This document shows, in pieces, positions 19,231 to 28,291 of a stretch of 64,000 nt of DNA. The notes under the pieces were generated by a model. That model was not told the origin of the DNA and searched no databases. It saw nothing but the letters and a program-made list of their open reading frames with translations. The stretch covers positions 496,001 through 560,000 of the forward strand of contig NZ_CP049156.1 of NCBI RefSeq assembly GCF_011493005.1. The letters run 5' to 3'. Positions within the stretch are counted from its first letter, which is position 1. Every line of letters starts with the position of its first letter. The stretch comes from Caballeronia sp. SBC1 (GTDB lineage: Bacteria > Pseudomonadota > Gammaproteobacteria > Burkholderiales > Burkholderiaceae). Both the position numbers and the translations under genes were made by a program.

Positions 19231-19514
19231 CAGTCAGGTTTTCCAAAGTAAGCCAGCATGTCAGCGTGAGAAATGCTGGTTGCGTTTTCCAACGTAGCGA
19301 GCCGATCCCGCGCCAAAGCTTCAACCCTGAGATCCTCGAGTTCATTCATGATCGCCTCGTATCTTTCCGTCGGCATTAAAACGGCCGCAGGGCGATTGTC
19401 GCGAATGACCACGTAACGGTCCTGCTCACCTGAGGCGATTCGATCAAGAAGTGCCTTGGTGTTCTTTTGAAGATCGGTGGATGAGATCGCCTGGTCGGCT
19501 CGATCGAGTAACAT
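19230..19514 (-). CDS. Phd/YefM-family antitoxin
   Basis: 94 residues; the N terminus (STDLQKNTKALLDRIASGEQ, then VVIRDNRPAAVLMPTERYEAI) is the Phd/YefM DNA-binding fold and the C-terminal helix region from about residue 60 is the likely toxin-wrapping part. It neutralises the adjacent RelE-type toxin and normally represses the operon. A dyad overlapping the probable -10 box just upstream (19517-19548) is a good candidate for its operator. Confidence 0.87.
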   Translation of the reverse strand: MLLDRADQAISSTDLQKNTKALLDRIASGEQDRYVVIRDNRPAAVLMPTERYEAIMNELEDLRVEALARDRLATLENATSISHADMLAYFGKPD

Positions 19515-19516
19515 TG

Positions 19517-19548
19517 TACGATTCCAGTAGGATTTAAATCGTATTATA
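19517..19548 (-). promoter_or_regulatory. Promoter -10 box and dyad of the toxin-antitoxin operon
   Basis: On the minus strand a consensus TATAAT (19543-19548) precedes the antitoxin gene. Directly beside it is the dyad TACGATT (19517-19523) and AATCGTA (19537-19543), 13 bases apart. The overlap of dyad and -10 suits autorepression by the antitoxin-toxin complex. No clear -35 was found. Confidence 0.55.
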
Positions 19549-19595
19549 ATCCGACATCGATGAGCGTGGTGGTTTTCTTGCTCGCCTTAAAGGCA

Positions 19596-19625
19596 AACGC
19601 CGGTGTCTAAGAGCACACCGGCGTT
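19596..19625. terminator. Hairpin terminator downstream of pntB
   Basis: AACGCCGGTGT at 19596-19606 pairs perfectly with 19615-19625, with an 8-base loop. Weak T tracts follow on both sides. It stands 22 bases past the pntB stop and separates it from the toxin-antitoxin promoter. Confidence 0.7.
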
Positions 19626-19647
19626 CCGTTTTGCCCGGCAGCGATCC

Positions 19648-21090
19648 TCACTCCACCGCCTTCACCATATCCTCAATAACCTTCTTGGCATCGCCGAAAA
19701 CCATCATCGTCTTGTCCATATAGAACAGTTCGTTATCTAGTCCCGCATAACCCGCCGCCATGGACCGTTTATTCACGATAATTGTCTTCGCCCGATACGC
19801 TTCCAGAATCGGCATACCCGCAATCACCGATTTCGGATCAGTCTTCGCGGCCGGGTTCACCACGTCATTCGCCCCCAGCACCAGCACCACGTCCGTCTGC
19901 TGAAACTCGCCGTTGATGTCCTCCATCTCGTGGACCAGTTCATAGTCCACTTCGGCTTCAGCCAGCAACACGTTCATATGCCCCGGCATCCGCCCAGCCA
20001 CCGGGTGAATCGCGTACTTCACGTCGATGCCTTTCTCAATCAGCTTATCGGTGAGTTCCTTCAGCGCGTGTTGAGCGCGCGCCACCGCCAAGCCATACCC
20101 CGGCACGATCACTACCGTCTCCGCATTGCCGAGCATGAACGCGGCGTCATCGGCGGAACCGGATTTCACCGGACGTTGCTCTTGCGCACCGCCCGTTGCC
20201 GCCGCACCGCCTTCGTTACCAAAGCCGCCCAACAGCACGTTGAAGAACGAGCGGTTCATCGCGCGGCACATGATGTACGACAGAATCGCACCCGACGAAC
20301 CAACCAGCGACCCCGCAATAATCAACATCGGGTTATTCAGCGAGAAGCCGATACCCGCCGCCGCCCAACCCGAATACGAGTTGAGCATGGACACAACCAC
20401 CGGCATATCCGCGCCACCGATCGGGATGATGATCAGCACGCCGAGCGCAAATGCGATCGCCGTCATGATGACGAACGGCAGCCACGACTGCGTCAGCATG
20501 AAGATAATGCCGAAGCCAAGCATCGCGAGGGCGAGCAGCAGGTTGATCATGTGCTGGCCGGGATACACAACCGGCGCGCCCTTGAACAAGCGGAACTGAT
20601 ACTTGCCCGAGAGCTTGCCGAACGCGATAACCGAACCGGAAAACGTGATCGCACCCACGAACGTGCCGATAAACAACTCCACGCGATTGCCCACGGGAAT
20701 CGGGTCCCCCAACGCAGCAAGACCAAACGCTGAGGGTTCCGAAACAACCGCATACGCAATACATACCGCCGCCAGACCGATCAACGAGTGCATCGCGGCG
20801 ACGAGTTCCGGCATCTTCGTCATCTCGACTTTCGCCGCGACATACGCGCCAACCGAACCGCCGATCACGAGCGCGCCGAACAGCAGGCCGAGCCCCAGCG
20901 ACAGATCCGATCCCAGCGCCGAAGCTTGCTTCACGATCAACGCGATGGTCGTGAGAATCGCGATCGCCATGCCGGCCATGCCGAACGTATTGCCGATGCG
21001 CGCCGTCTTCGGATTCGACAACCCTTTGAGCGCCTGGATGAAACACACCGAGGCGATGAGATACAGGAGAGTAACAACGCTCATGCTCAT
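19648..21090 (-). CDS. pntB: NAD(P) transhydrogenase subunit beta
   Basis: Proton-translocating transhydrogenase beta chain, inner membrane, which couples proton entry to reduction of NADP by NADH. The 480 residues start with about nine membrane segments ([20 protein letters not shown] onward) and end in the NADP-binding dIII domain, from roughly residue 305, with [35 protein letters not shown] and [14 protein letters not shown]. It overlaps the preceding small subunit gene by 4 bases. Confidence 0.97.
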   Translation of the reverse strand: MSMSVVTLLYLIASVCFIQALKGLSNPKTARIGNTFGMAGMAIAILTTIALIVKQASALGSDLSLGLGLLFGALVIGGSVGAYVAAKVEMTKMPELVAAMHSLIGLAAVCIAYAVVSEPSAFGLAALGDPIPVGNRVELFIGTFVGAITFSGSVIAFGKLSGKYQFRLFKGAPVVYPGQHMINLLLALAMLGFGIIFMLTQSWLPFVIMTAIAFALGVLIIIPIGGADMPVVVSMLNSYSGWAAAGIGFSLNNPMLIIAGSLVGSSGAILSYIMCRAMNRSFFNVLLGGFGNEGGAAATGGAQEQRPVKSGSADDAAFMLGNAETVVIVPGYGLAVARAQHALKELTDKLIEKGIDVKYAIHPVAGRMPGHMNVLLAEAEVDYELVHEMEDINGEFQQTDVVLVLGANDVVNPAAKTDPKSVIAGMPILEAYRAKTIIVNKRSMAAGYAGLDNELFYMDKTMMVFGDAKKVIEDMVKAVE

Positions 21091-21416
21091 TGCGCGGCCC
21101 CCTTCGAAGCGTGAGTGATTTGCTTGGGCGCTTTCTTCTTGAACATTTCAAGCATTCGCCGCGTCACTAAGAACCCGCCGAACACATTCACGGCAGCCAA
21201 CAAAACCGCGAGCGTGCCGAAGAACTTGCCTGCACCGCCAATCGTCAAGCCAGCCGCAAGCATCGCGCCGACAATAACAATCGCCGAAATTGCGTTGGTC
21301 ACGGCCATCAAAGGCGTGTGCAAGGCGGGCGTGACGTTCCACACCACGTGATAGCCAACGTAGATCGCCAGCACGAAGATGATGAGGTTGATGACCGTGT
21401 GATTTACCAGTTCCAT
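21087..21416 (-). CDS. pntAB: NAD(P) transhydrogenase subunit alpha part 2
   Basis: Small membrane part of the split alpha subunit, 109 residues from the ATG at 21416 ([20 protein letters not shown]); the longer open frame upstream overlaps the preceding gene and is not conserved. Three to four membrane helices are visible ([36 protein letters not shown]). The split into two alpha genes is the Rhodospirillum-type layout, unlike the fused PntA of E. coli. Overlaps pntB by 4 bases. Confidence 0.95.
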   Translation of the reverse strand: MELVNHTVINLIIFVLAIYVGYHVVWNVTPALHTPLMAVTNAISAIVIVGAMLAAGLTIGGAGKFFGTLAVLLAAVNVFGGFLVTRRMLEMFKKKAPKQITHASKGAAQ

Positions 21417-21417
21417 G

Positions 21418-22575
21418 TCAGTCTCCTTTGATCCCGCGCGTGACCTGGCCGTCGCGGCACAGGAGCGTCGCGGCGACAATATCGTCGGCCATATCGATGT
21501 TCAGCGTCCCTTCCTTCGTCACAATCAGCTTGATGAAATCAAGCAGGTTGCGAGCGTAGAGAGCGGAGGCATCGGTGGCGACCATCGAGGCGAGATTGGT
21601 GTAGCCGACCACATGCACACCGTGTTTCATCACGACCTGATCGACTTCGGTGAGCGGACAATTGCCGCCGCGGCGGCCTTCGAATTCAGGACCGCGTCCC
21701 GCCGCCAGATCGACGATGACCGAGCCCGGTTTCATCTGCTGGACGGTTTCCGCCGCGATCAACGTAGGCGCGGGGCGACCGGGAATCAGTGCGGTCGCGA
21801 TGACGATATCGGCTTGTTTTGCACGTTCGGCCACCAGCACGGATTGCCGCGCGAGCCAGCTTGGCGGCATGGGACGAGCGTAACCACCGACACCAACCGC
21901 GGCTTCGCGTTCTTCATCGGTTTCGTAGGGAACTTCGAGGAATTTCGCACCCAGCGATTCGATCTGCTCCTTCACAGCTGGACGCACATCGGACGCTTCG
22001 ATCACCGCACCCAGCCGCTTCGCCGTGGCGATAGCCTGCAAGCCCGCCACGCCCGCGCCGAGCACGAGCACGCGTGCCGCTTTGACGGTGCCGGCTGCGG
22101 TCATCAGCATCGGCATGAAGCGCTGATAGATATTGCTTGCAACGAGCACGGCCTTATACCCGGCGATATTCGCCTGCGACGACAACACATCCAGGCTCTG
22201 CGCACGCGTGGTACGCGGCGCGGCTTCCAGCGCGAACGCCGTGATGCCGGACGCTGCCAGGCGCGCATTGTTCTCGGCGTTGAATGGATCGAGCATGCCG
22301 GCAATCACCGCGCCGGACTTCAGCAGCAGCAATTCGGCTTCGTTGGGCGAATGAACCTTGAGGACGAGATCAGCAGCGAACGCGGTGTTGGCATCGACTA
22401 GCTCGGCGCCGGCAGCGGCGTAGGCATCGTCGATATAACTCGCTGGCACGCCCGCGCCGCGCTGCACCGTAACCCGGTGACCTTGCGACACGAACTTCTT
22501 GACCGTCTCCGGCGTCGCGGCGACACGCGCCTCGTTCGCCCGCGTTTCGGCAGGCACTCCGATATGCATCTTCAA
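21418..22575 (-). CDS. pntAA: NAD(P) transhydrogenase subunit alpha part 1
   Basis: Soluble NAD(H)-binding dI component, 385 residues, related to alanine dehydrogenase. The N terminus [26 protein letters not shown], the Rossmann motif [22 protein letters not shown] near residue 170 and [18 protein letters not shown] are diagnostic. Two starts two codons apart are possible (MKMHIG or MHIG). First gene of pntAA-pntAB-pntB; a hairpin repeat element lies 67 bases upstream of its start. Confidence 0.96.
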   Translation of the reverse strand: MKMHIGVPAETRANEARVAATPETVKKFVSQGHRVTVQRGAGVPASYIDDAYAAAGAELVDANTAFAADLVLKVHSPNEAELLLLKSGAVIAGMLDPFNAENNARLAASGITAFALEAAPRTTRAQSLDVLSSQANIAGYKAVLVASNIYQRFMPMLMTAAGTVKAARVLVLGAGVAGLQAIATAKRLGAVIEASDVRPAVKEQIESLGAKFLEVPYETDEEREAAVGVGGYARPMPPSWLARQSVLVAERAKQADIVIATALIPGRPAPTLIAAETVQQMKPGSVIVDLAAGRGPEFEGRRGGNCPLTEVDQVVMKHGVHVVGYTNLASMVATDASALYARNLLDFIKLIVTKEGTLNIDMADDIVAATLLCRDGQVTRGIKGD

Positions 22576-22641
22576 TCCTCCTCACGTTCTAGTTTTTGAT
22601 TTGGCCGTGTGCAGTCGCTCGCGCTGTTGTCAGCAACCCTC

Positions 22642-22687
22642 TTGCATGGGACCGGAGCAAGCGCTAAAGCTCCAACTCTGGTCGACA
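22642..22687 (+). repeat. Dispersed hairpin repeat, copy 1
   Basis: Begins TTGCATGGGACCGGAG and ends ACTCTGGTCGACA around a GCGCTAAAGC centre. The outer arms can pair (GACCGGAG with CTCTGGTC, one G-U). Same element as the copies at 34740, 34790 and 41118. Located in the gap upstream of pntAA and the Nudix gene. The rest of this 277-base gap shows nothing recognisable. Confidence 0.85.
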
Positions 22688-22852
22688 AACGGGAGACGCC
22701 TGGTGCACGTGATTAAGCGGTTATTTAAGCTGTTATTTGCGACTGATTGTCACTGTAACCGAAACATTCGCGAAAAATGACGCGATCGGACAACAACCTG
22801 CACGATCCTTGCCGACGACGGAAAAACGCGCAAAACGGTAAAATACCGTCCC

Positions 22853-23353
22853 ATGAAACCAGAACGTTGGACACCGCGCGTGACGGTCGCGGCAATTGTG
22901 GAGCGGGACGGGCGCTTTCTCGTGATCGAGGAGCACACGTCGGACGGGCTCAGGATTAATCAGCCGGCCGGGCATCTGGAAGCGGGAGAAACACTCGTCG
23001 ACGCCGTGAAGCGCGAGACGCTCGAGGAAACCGCGCACCGTTTCGAGCCGCAGGCGCTTGTCGGCACGTATCTCACGCACTTCGAGCGGCCCGGACGGTC
23101 GGTCACGTATTTGCGGTTTACGTTCTGCGGCACGACATCAGGCGAAGTGCCGGGCATGGCGCTGGACGCGGGCATCGTGCGGGCCATGTGGCTTACCGCC
23201 GACGAATTGCGCGCATGCGCTGACCGGCACAGGTCGCCAGCGGTGCTGGAATGTCTCGATCATTACCTCGACGGGCGCCGCGTGCCGCTCGACTTCATTC
23301 ATACCCTTTCGGTCGCGCCGGTGCCGGTTGGGACCCAGGCTGACGCCGGGTGA
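22853..23353 (+). CDS. Nudix hydrolase (NudJ-like)
   Basis: A 166-residue Nudix pyrophosphohydrolase. The Nudix box is complete: GHLEAGETLVDAVKRETLEE at about residues 42-61, with the REtxEE core. The N terminus WTPRVTVAAIVERDGRFLVIEE matches the NudJ/YmfB branch, which acts on thiamine and nucleoside di/triphosphates. It directly precedes mnmA (33 bases), a neighbourhood also known for E. coli nudJ. The C-terminal tail after LDFIHTLSV is probably disordered. Confidence 0.92.
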   Translation: MKPERWTPRVTVAAIVERDGRFLVIEEHTSDGLRINQPAGHLEAGETLVDAVKRETLEETAHRFEPQALVGTYLTHFERPGRSVTYLRFTFCGTTSGEVPGMALDAGIVRAMWLTADELRACADRHRSPAVLECLDHYLDGRRVPLDFIHTLSVAPVPVGTQADAG

Positions 23354-23386
23354 CTTTAGCCTCAGGCAAGTAACGTAGAGAGAGAA

Positions 23387-24538
23387 ATGAGCAAGGCCGG
23401 AAAACAGAAAGTCGTGGTGGGCATGTCGGGCGGCGTGGATTCGTCGGTGACCGCATGGCTGCTCAAGGAGCAGGGCTACGACGTGATCGGCCTGTTCATG
23501 AAGAACTGGGAAGATGACGACGACAGCGAATACTGCTCGACGCGGCAGGACTGGATCGACGTGGTGTCGGTGGCGGACCTGATCGGCATCGACGTGGAAG
23601 CGGTCAACTTCGCAGCCGAATACAAGGATCGCGTGTTCGCTGAGTTCCTGCGCGAATATTCGGCCGGCCGCACGCCCAATCCGGATGTGCTGTGCAACGC
23701 CGAGATCAAGTTCAAAGCCTTCCTCGACCACGCGATGTCGCTTGGCGGCGAGACGATCGCAACGGGGCACTACGCCCGTGTGCGGGAGCGCGACGGGCTG
23801 TTCGAACTGCTGAAGGCCACCGATTCGACCAAGGATCAGTCGTACTTTTTGCATCGGCTGAATCAGGCGCAGTTGTCGAAGACGCTGTTTCCGCTCGGTG
23901 AGATGCCGAAAACGAAGGTTCGCGAAATTGCGGCGCAGATCGGCTTGCCGAATGCAGCGAAGAAAGATTCCACGGGCATTTGTTTTATCGGCGAACGGCC
24001 GTTTCGCGAGTTCCTGAACCGCTATCTGCCGACTCAACCCGGTCCGATGAAAACACCCGATGGAAAAGTGATTGGCGAACATGTCGGGCTGGCGTTTTAT
24101 ACGTTCGGTCAGCGCAAAGGCATCGGGCTCGGTGGCAGCAAGGACGGCAGCGGCGACCCGTGGTTCGTGGCGGGCAAGGACATGGCGTCGAACACGCTGT
24201 ATGTGGTGCAGGGGCACGACCATCCGTGGCTGTTGTCGCACTCGCTCGTGGCCGGCAATACCAGTTGGGTCGCGGGCGCTGCGCCGGGCGAAGGCACCGT
24301 TTGCGCGGCCAAGACGCGGTATCGGCAGTCGGATGCACCTTGCGTGATGGGAGCGTCGGGACCGCTGGATGGGCGCTTCGAACTTCGTTTCGACGACGCG
24401 CAATGGGCCGTCACGCCAGGACAATCGGCCGTGCTCTATCAAGGCGATGTGTGCCTGGGCGGCGGGATTATTGAGTCGGCTGCGACTGCCCAGCCTGTGC
24501 GACGCGATCCAGGAGCCGCCCTGCTCACGGCAAGGTAG
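23387..24538 (+). CDS. mnmA: tRNA-specific 2-thiouridylase MnmA
   Basis: Makes the 2-thio group of the wobble uridine in tRNAs for Lys, Glu and Gln. The 383 residues have the ATP P-loop [18 protein letters not shown] at 10-27, the nucleophile Cys in [12 protein letters not shown] near 103 and the second Cys in [15 protein letters not shown] near 201. A strong terminator follows. Cotranscribed with the Nudix gene. Confidence 0.97.
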   Translation: MSKAGKQKVVVGMSGGVDSSVTAWLLKEQGYDVIGLFMKNWEDDDDSEYCSTRQDWIDVVSVADLIGIDVEAVNFAAEYKDRVFAEFLREYSAGRTPNPDVLCNAEIKFKAFLDHAMSLGGETIATGHYARVRERDGLFELLKATDSTKDQSYFLHRLNQAQLSKTLFPLGEMPKTKVREIAAQIGLPNAAKKDSTGICFIGERPFREFLNRYLPTQPGPMKTPDGKVIGEHVGLAFYTFGQRKGIGLGGSKDGSGDPWFVAGKDMASNTLYVVQGHDHPWLLSHSLVAGNTSWVAGAAPGEGTVCAAKTRYRQSDAPCVMGASGPLDGRFELRFDDAQWAVTPGQSAVLYQGDVCLGGGIIESAATAQPVRRDPGAALLTAR

Positions 24539-24567
24539 GCTATCTTTCTTACATCACGCTGGTTGGG

Positions 24568-24589
24568 AGCGGGCTGCGGCCCGCTTTTT
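24568..24589 (+). terminator. Intrinsic terminator after mnmA
   Basis: AGCGGGC (24568-24574) pairs with GCCCGCT (24579-24585) around TGCG, followed by a T run. Confidence 0.85.
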
Positions 24590-24741
24590 GTTGCGCGGAG
24601 TTCACCGAGAAAAACGCACAAATCAGTAATTCACAAAAAATTGGTACATACCCGGTGAAGTTGGGGTGCCTTCTGAGCACTCCAGAGGGAGAAAATTGGG
24701 GCTGCGTGGGGAAAAACGTCCGAAAAACTCGTACAAAGATC

Positions 24742-24770
24742 TTGACTATCTATCTTCTAGTAGATAAATT
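24742..24770 (+). promoter_or_regulatory. Promoter with TetR operator-like palindrome, site A
   Basis: TTGACT at 24742-24747 and TAAATT at 24765-24770 are 17 bases apart. The spacer is filled by a 22-bp element (24748-24769) with half-sites ATCTATCTTC and GTAGATAAAT; the inner core TATCT-t-CTAG-t-AGATA is a perfect dyad. Nearly the same element recurs at 25775 and 26108. The position between -35 and -10 is typical for repression. The promoter points at the TetR gene 210 bases downstream. The remainder of the 443-base gap (24539-24981) holds only the mnmA terminator. Confidence 0.65.
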
Positions 24771-24981
24771 ATCGCTGTTGGTAACGGGGCCAATGACGAC
24801 GTCAATGCCGAGGCCAATGATGATGCCAACAACGATGCCGCTGATGATAACGGCATGGTAACTAGATGACGATGTGCCCGGACTTGTGCAGCAAGATGGA
24901 GTGAATCGATTGGATCGTAACTGTGCGCAACGAGGCCACACGAGCGCAACAACCTTATGGAAGTAGCGAGCCAGAACCGAC

Positions 24982-25557
24982 ATGAATACCGACAAAACCC
25001 CTGACAAAAATACTGTGCGCGAACAGTTGCTCGACCACGCCCAGGTTTTGCTGATGACCCGCGGCTACAACGGTTTCAGTTATCGGGATCTGTCGACGCT
25101 GGTCGGCGTGAAAACTTCGAGCATTCATTATTACTTCCCGTCTAAGGAAGATCTGGTGCTCGAAGCGGTGAATACGTACAGCGCAGACGTGATGTCGTCA
25201 ATTTACGCCATCGATAGTTCTGCCTCCGCCGAGAAAAAGCTAGACCGGTATGTAAAGCTGTTCGGCAAAATCGTAGGTGAGGGCGATCAGGTTTGTCTTT
25301 GCGGAATGCTTGCCGCGGATATTGAATCGCTTCCCGAAGACGTCCGCCATGCGGTTCAGGCCTTCTTTAAAGCTAACGAAACTTGGCTGGCTAAGGTGCT
25401 GGCCGAAGGCGAGAAGCAAGAAACCCTCAGGGTGAACGGAAAGCCTGACGTGACGGCCCGCGCATTGTTCGCGGCATATCAGGGAAGTTTGCTGGCCTGC
25501 CGGTTATTTCACACGAAGGTGCGTCTAGATGAAGTCACCCAAACTGTGAAACGTTAA
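24982..25557 (+). CDS. TetR/AcrR family transcriptional regulator
   Basis: A 191-residue one-component repressor. The N-terminal helix-turn-helix is clear (residues 14-60, RGYNGFSYRDLSTLVGVKTS then SIHYYFPSKEDLVLEAV). The ligand domain has the QVCLCGMLAADIESLP motif near residue 107, found in TetR members of the AcuR-like type. The three matching palindromes around it (24748, 25775, 26108) suggest that it controls itself and the downstream esterase. The ligand is unknown. Confidence 0.93.
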   Translation: MNTDKTPDKNTVREQLLDHAQVLLMTRGYNGFSYRDLSTLVGVKTSSIHYYFPSKEDLVLEAVNTYSADVMSSIYAIDSSASAEKKLDRYVKLFGKIVGEGDQVCLCGMLAADIESLPEDVRHAVQAFFKANETWLAKVLAEGEKQETLRVNGKPDVTARALFAAYQGSLLACRLFHTKVRLDEVTQTVKR

Positions 25558-25774
25558 TTCACGATGTGAGTGAAAGCGCGGTGGTTAGAGTCTGATTGTC
25601 CGGTAACTGTTTCGAACGAATTGAGTATTGCGAAGGGGCGTCGAATAGGTCGCGGGTGGGTATCAAGCGGAAAGAGTGGTGTGCTGTCCGCCTGCTGACC
25701 TCGTTGGGAATATTGTTAATAAAGATTTAGTGTGTTCCAAAAATTGGCATTTATTTCGTGACTTACACTCATTT

Positions 25775-25796
25775 ATCTATCTTCAAGTAGGTAGAT
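25775..25796. promoter_or_regulatory. TetR operator-like palindrome, site B
   Basis: Half-sites ATCTATCTTC (25775-25784) and GTAGGTAGAT (25787-25796) around AA; 8 of 10 positions are symmetric. The left half is identical to site A. Confidence 0.6.
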
Positions 25797-26107
25797 TTTG
25801 ATTGCCGATTCAATATGCATCTAAGTTATTTCGAAGTTATTTTTACCGTCATCAAAAACATCGACGAAGATAGGTCGACGAATTATGGTTGGCGCGCTAA
25901 TGGTGAATCAGTATCGCCGGTTTGCTTTTTAGCCGATAAGGCGCACTTGCACCGTCTGAGGACTAGCGCTCTTGCTGGGCTGAACACTTGTCCGGTACCG
26001 CCACGCGCTGGTTCGCATCAATTTTGTCGCCACCGTTGTGGCTAGTGGCCACGCTGACAAAGAGGCTAGCTAGCGTAGTCAGTTCCTTGTAGTTAGTTCG
26101 TTTAGTT

Positions 26108-26129
26108 ATCTATCTATGAGTAGATGCAG
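26108..26129. promoter_or_regulatory. TetR operator-like palindrome, site C
   Basis: Half-sites ATCTATCTAT (26108-26117) and GTAGATGCAG (26120-26129) around GA. Less symmetric than A and B but with the shared ATCTATCT and GTAGAT cores; it is about 190 bases before the esterase start. Confidence 0.5.
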
Positions 26130-26150
26130 TCGAAAGTTTTTGGGTACTTC

Positions 26151-26178
26151 GTTTTCACCACCCCGTTTTCACCACCCC
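26151..26178. repeat. 14-bp tandem duplication
   Basis: GTTTTCACCACCCC occurs twice head to tail (26151-26164, 26165-26178), followed by a partial third unit. Confidence 0.8.
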
Positions 26179-26315
26179 GTTTTCAGCATTCCGTGTTTCA
26201 GCCGTTTCGCATCACAAGTCGTAGGCAGTCAGGCATTACCCGTCTTACCAACCGCAGCACCCCGGTTTTCGCACTGGGCCCTCATCCACTGTCCGATCAC
26301 TAACAGGAGTGAACC

Positions 26316-27341
26316 ATGTACAAGCTCAAGTCCTTCGCCATCGCCTCCGCTGTTGCTGCATTGCTTGGAGCAAGCGCCGTCGCACAAGCCGCTCCGGTGC
26401 TCGAACCCGCGACGCAGCAGTTTATCGACGCGCTCACGGCTCAAAAAGGTCCGCCGATCTACACCCTTTCTCCCGCCGATGCCCGCAACGTCCTCGCTGG
26501 CGCCCAGTCGCAGCCAGTGCAGAAGGAAGCCGCGCGGATTGAGGACCGCGTGATCGACGCAGGCCCGTCGGGCAAGATCGCGATCCGCATCGTACGTCCC
26601 GCCCACGCCAAAGGCGTGCTGCCTGTGATCATGTATTTCCACGGTGGCGGCTGGGTGCTGGGCGACAAGAATACGCACGACCGCCTTGTCCGTGAGATCG
26701 CGAACGGAGCGCAGGCTGCGGTGGTCTTCGTGGATTACGATCGCTCGCCCGAGACGAAATTCCCGGTGCCGACGGAAGAGGCCTACGCCGCGACGCGCTA
26801 CGTGGCTGAGCATGCAAAGCAGTTCAACGTCGATGCGACGCGGATGGCCGTGGCGGGCGACAGTGTCGGCGGGAACATGGCGGCGGCCGTCACGTTGATG
26901 GCGAAGGAGCAGGGCGGTCCGGCGCTGCGGTACCAAGTGCTGTTCTACCCGGTCACCGATGCGAATTTCGACGACGGCTCGTACAACGAATTCGCCGATG
27001 GACCGTGGCTCACCAAAAACGCGATGAAATGGTTCTGGGACGCATACGCACCGAACGCCGCTGATCGGGACAAAATCACGGCGTCGCCGCTGCGCGCGTC
27101 GCTTGATCAGTTGAAGGGTTTGCCGCCGGCGCTCGTCATTACCGACGAAAACGATGTGCTGCGCGACGAAGGCGAAGCGTATGCGCGCAAGCTGTCACAG
27201 GCCGGCGTCCGGGTGACGGCGGTGCGCTACGGCGGCACGATCCACGACTTCGTGATGCTGAACGCACTGGCCAATACCCCGGCCACGCGCGCTGCGATCG
27301 ATCAGGCGAATACCGCGCTGAAGAAGGCGCTGGCGAAATAA
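26316..27341 (+). CDS. Exported HSL-type alpha/beta hydrolase (esterase)
   Basis: A 341-residue carboxylesterase of the hormone-sensitive-lipase family. Residues 1-25 are a signal peptide ending AVAQA-AP, so it is exported. The oxyanion motif HGGG is at 109-112, the nucleophile Ser183 in VAGDSVGGNMAA, the acid is in VITDENDVLRDE near 275 and the His in GTIHDFVML near 305. An ideal ribosome-binding site (ACAGGAG) precedes the ATG. A hairpin terminator follows. The TetR gene and operator sites upstream suggest induction by a small molecule, perhaps its substrate. Confidence 0.92.
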   Translation: MYKLKSFAIASAVAALLGASAVAQAAPVLEPATQQFIDALTAQKGPPIYTLSPADARNVLAGAQSQPVQKEAARIEDRVIDAGPSGKIAIRIVRPAHAKGVLPVIMYFHGGGWVLGDKNTHDRLVREIANGAQAAVVFVDYDRSPETKFPVPTEEAYAATRYVAEHAKQFNVDATRMAVAGDSVGGNMAAAVTLMAKEQGGPALRYQVLFYPVTDANFDDGSYNEFADGPWLTKNAMKWFWDAYAPNAADRDKITASPLRASLDQLKGLPPALVITDENDVLRDEGEAYARKLSQAGVRVTAVRYGGTIHDFVMLNALANTPATRAAIDQANTALKKALAK

Positions 27342-27373
27342 ACGGGTGCGCACGCCGGGAATCGCCCATATGC

Positions 27374-27409
27374 AAAAGCCCCACGTGCCTTGCGGCGCGT
27401 GGGGCTTTT
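27374..27409. terminator. Bidirectional terminator, esterase / glutathione transferase
   Basis: AAAAGCCCCACG at 27374-27385 pairs perfectly with 27398-27409; A and T runs on the two sides allow both convergent genes to use it. Confidence 0.88.
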
Positions 27410-27439
27410 CAAGTCACGCTCACTGCTGCGAATGAATTC

Positions 27440-28060
27440 TCAGCTACCGTCAGTCGGCAATGTATCGATGAAAGACTGGCGCTGCGACAAACGCTGAACG
27501 TGCTTGTCCAGATTGGGATACTCCTCGCGCCAGTTCATGTGGGGCATCCGGAAATCGAGATAGCCAAGCGCGCAACCGCAAGCGATATCGGCGAGGGTGA
27601 AGTGATTCGCCGAACACCAGTTCTTGGTGGCGAGCCCTTTCGACATGGCCTTCAGGCCATCGTCAATCTTGCGCTGTTGGCGCGCTACCCATGCCTCGTT
27701 GCGTTGCCCTTCCTCGCGCTGGGTGGTTTCCAGGCGAATCAGAACGGCGGCGTCGACCATGCCGTCGGCGAGTGCTTCCCAGCATCGCACTTCCGTGCGC
27801 TCGCGGCGTTCCTGCGGCAGCAGCTTGCCGACCGGCGTAAGCGTATCGACGTATTCGCAGATCACGCGCGAATCGAAAACGGCTTCGCCATCGTCCAGGA
27901 TCAGGCACGGCACTTTGCCGAGCGGATTAAAGCTATGGATTTTCGAATCGGATGCCCAGACGTTTTCGAGCACCAGTTCGCAGTCGATTTTCTTTTCTGC
28001 CATCACAATCCGCGTCTTTCGGACGTACGGGCTGTTGAGCGAACCGATCAGTTTCATCAT
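27440..28060 (-). CDS. Glutathione S-transferase (YibF-like)
   Basis: 206 residues with the thioredoxin-fold N-terminal domain (MMKLIGSLNSPYVRKTRIVM, then NPLGKVPCLILDDGEAVFDS with the cis-Pro and the glutathione-binding Asp-Ser) and an all-helical C-terminal domain (HFTLADIACGCALGYLDFR). It resembles E. coli YibF, whose substrate is unknown. Single gene; start at the ATG at 28060, with MKLIGS one codon later equally possible. Confidence 0.9.
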   Translation of the reverse strand: MMKLIGSLNSPYVRKTRIVMAEKKIDCELVLENVWASDSKIHSFNPLGKVPCLILDDGEAVFDSRVICEYVDTLTPVGKLLPQERRERTEVRCWEALADGMVDAAVLIRLETTQREEGQRNEAWVARQQRKIDDGLKAMSKGLATKNWCSANHFTLADIACGCALGYLDFRMPHMNWREEYPNLDKHVQRLSQRQSFIDTLPTDGS

Positions 28061-28162
28061 CTGTGTTTTCGTTTCTGCAAAGAGTAGTCACGGAGATGGA
28101 TCTTAACCGCCCAAACGCGCGCCGACTGTAAATTCAAGATGGCGGCGTTGTGGTCGGGCGAC

Positions 28163-28197
28163 AAAAAACCCGGTGCACCTTTTGGTGCAACCGGGTT
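28163..28197 (-). terminator. Intrinsic terminator of the pqi operon
   Basis: AACCCGGTGCACC at 28167-28179 pairs with 28184-28197 (one bulged A) around TTTT. The run of six A at 28163-28168 is the U tract on the minus strand, downstream of the lipoprotein gene. Confidence 0.75.
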
Positions 28198-28291
28198 GCG
28201 GTCTGGCAGCACGAAGTCGTGCCCGTGACAGATGCTTCGGCCTATACGCGGCGTCTTCCAGCAACATAGCGCGCAACCGTGTCAGCCATGC

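Larger units (their letters stand above)
25558..26315. other. 758-base regulatory gap between tetR and esterase
   Basis: No convincing gene. It contains operator-like sites B and C and a 14-bp tandem duplication. Base composition is visibly more AT-rich than the flanking genes from about 25700 to 25860. A 76-codon frame at 25815-26045 was judged non-coding. Confidence 0.5.

Noticed and set aside
22642..22687. Hairpin repeat considered as a riboswitch or terminator
   Set aside because: It has no T tract, occurs in both orientations relative to genes, and is repeated before unrelated genes, which fits a dispersed element better.
24750..25007. Minus-strand frame ending in a glycine-zipper-like segment (VIISGIVVGIIIGLGIDVV)
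   Set aside because: The only starts lie inside the tetR coding start, there is no ribosome-binding site, and the stop falls in operator site A. Intriguing but more likely chance from a repeated trinucleotide pattern.
25815..26045. 76-codon + strand frame between operator sites B and C
   Set aside because: No ribosome-binding site and non-protein-like composition; lies in an AT-rich regulatory gap.
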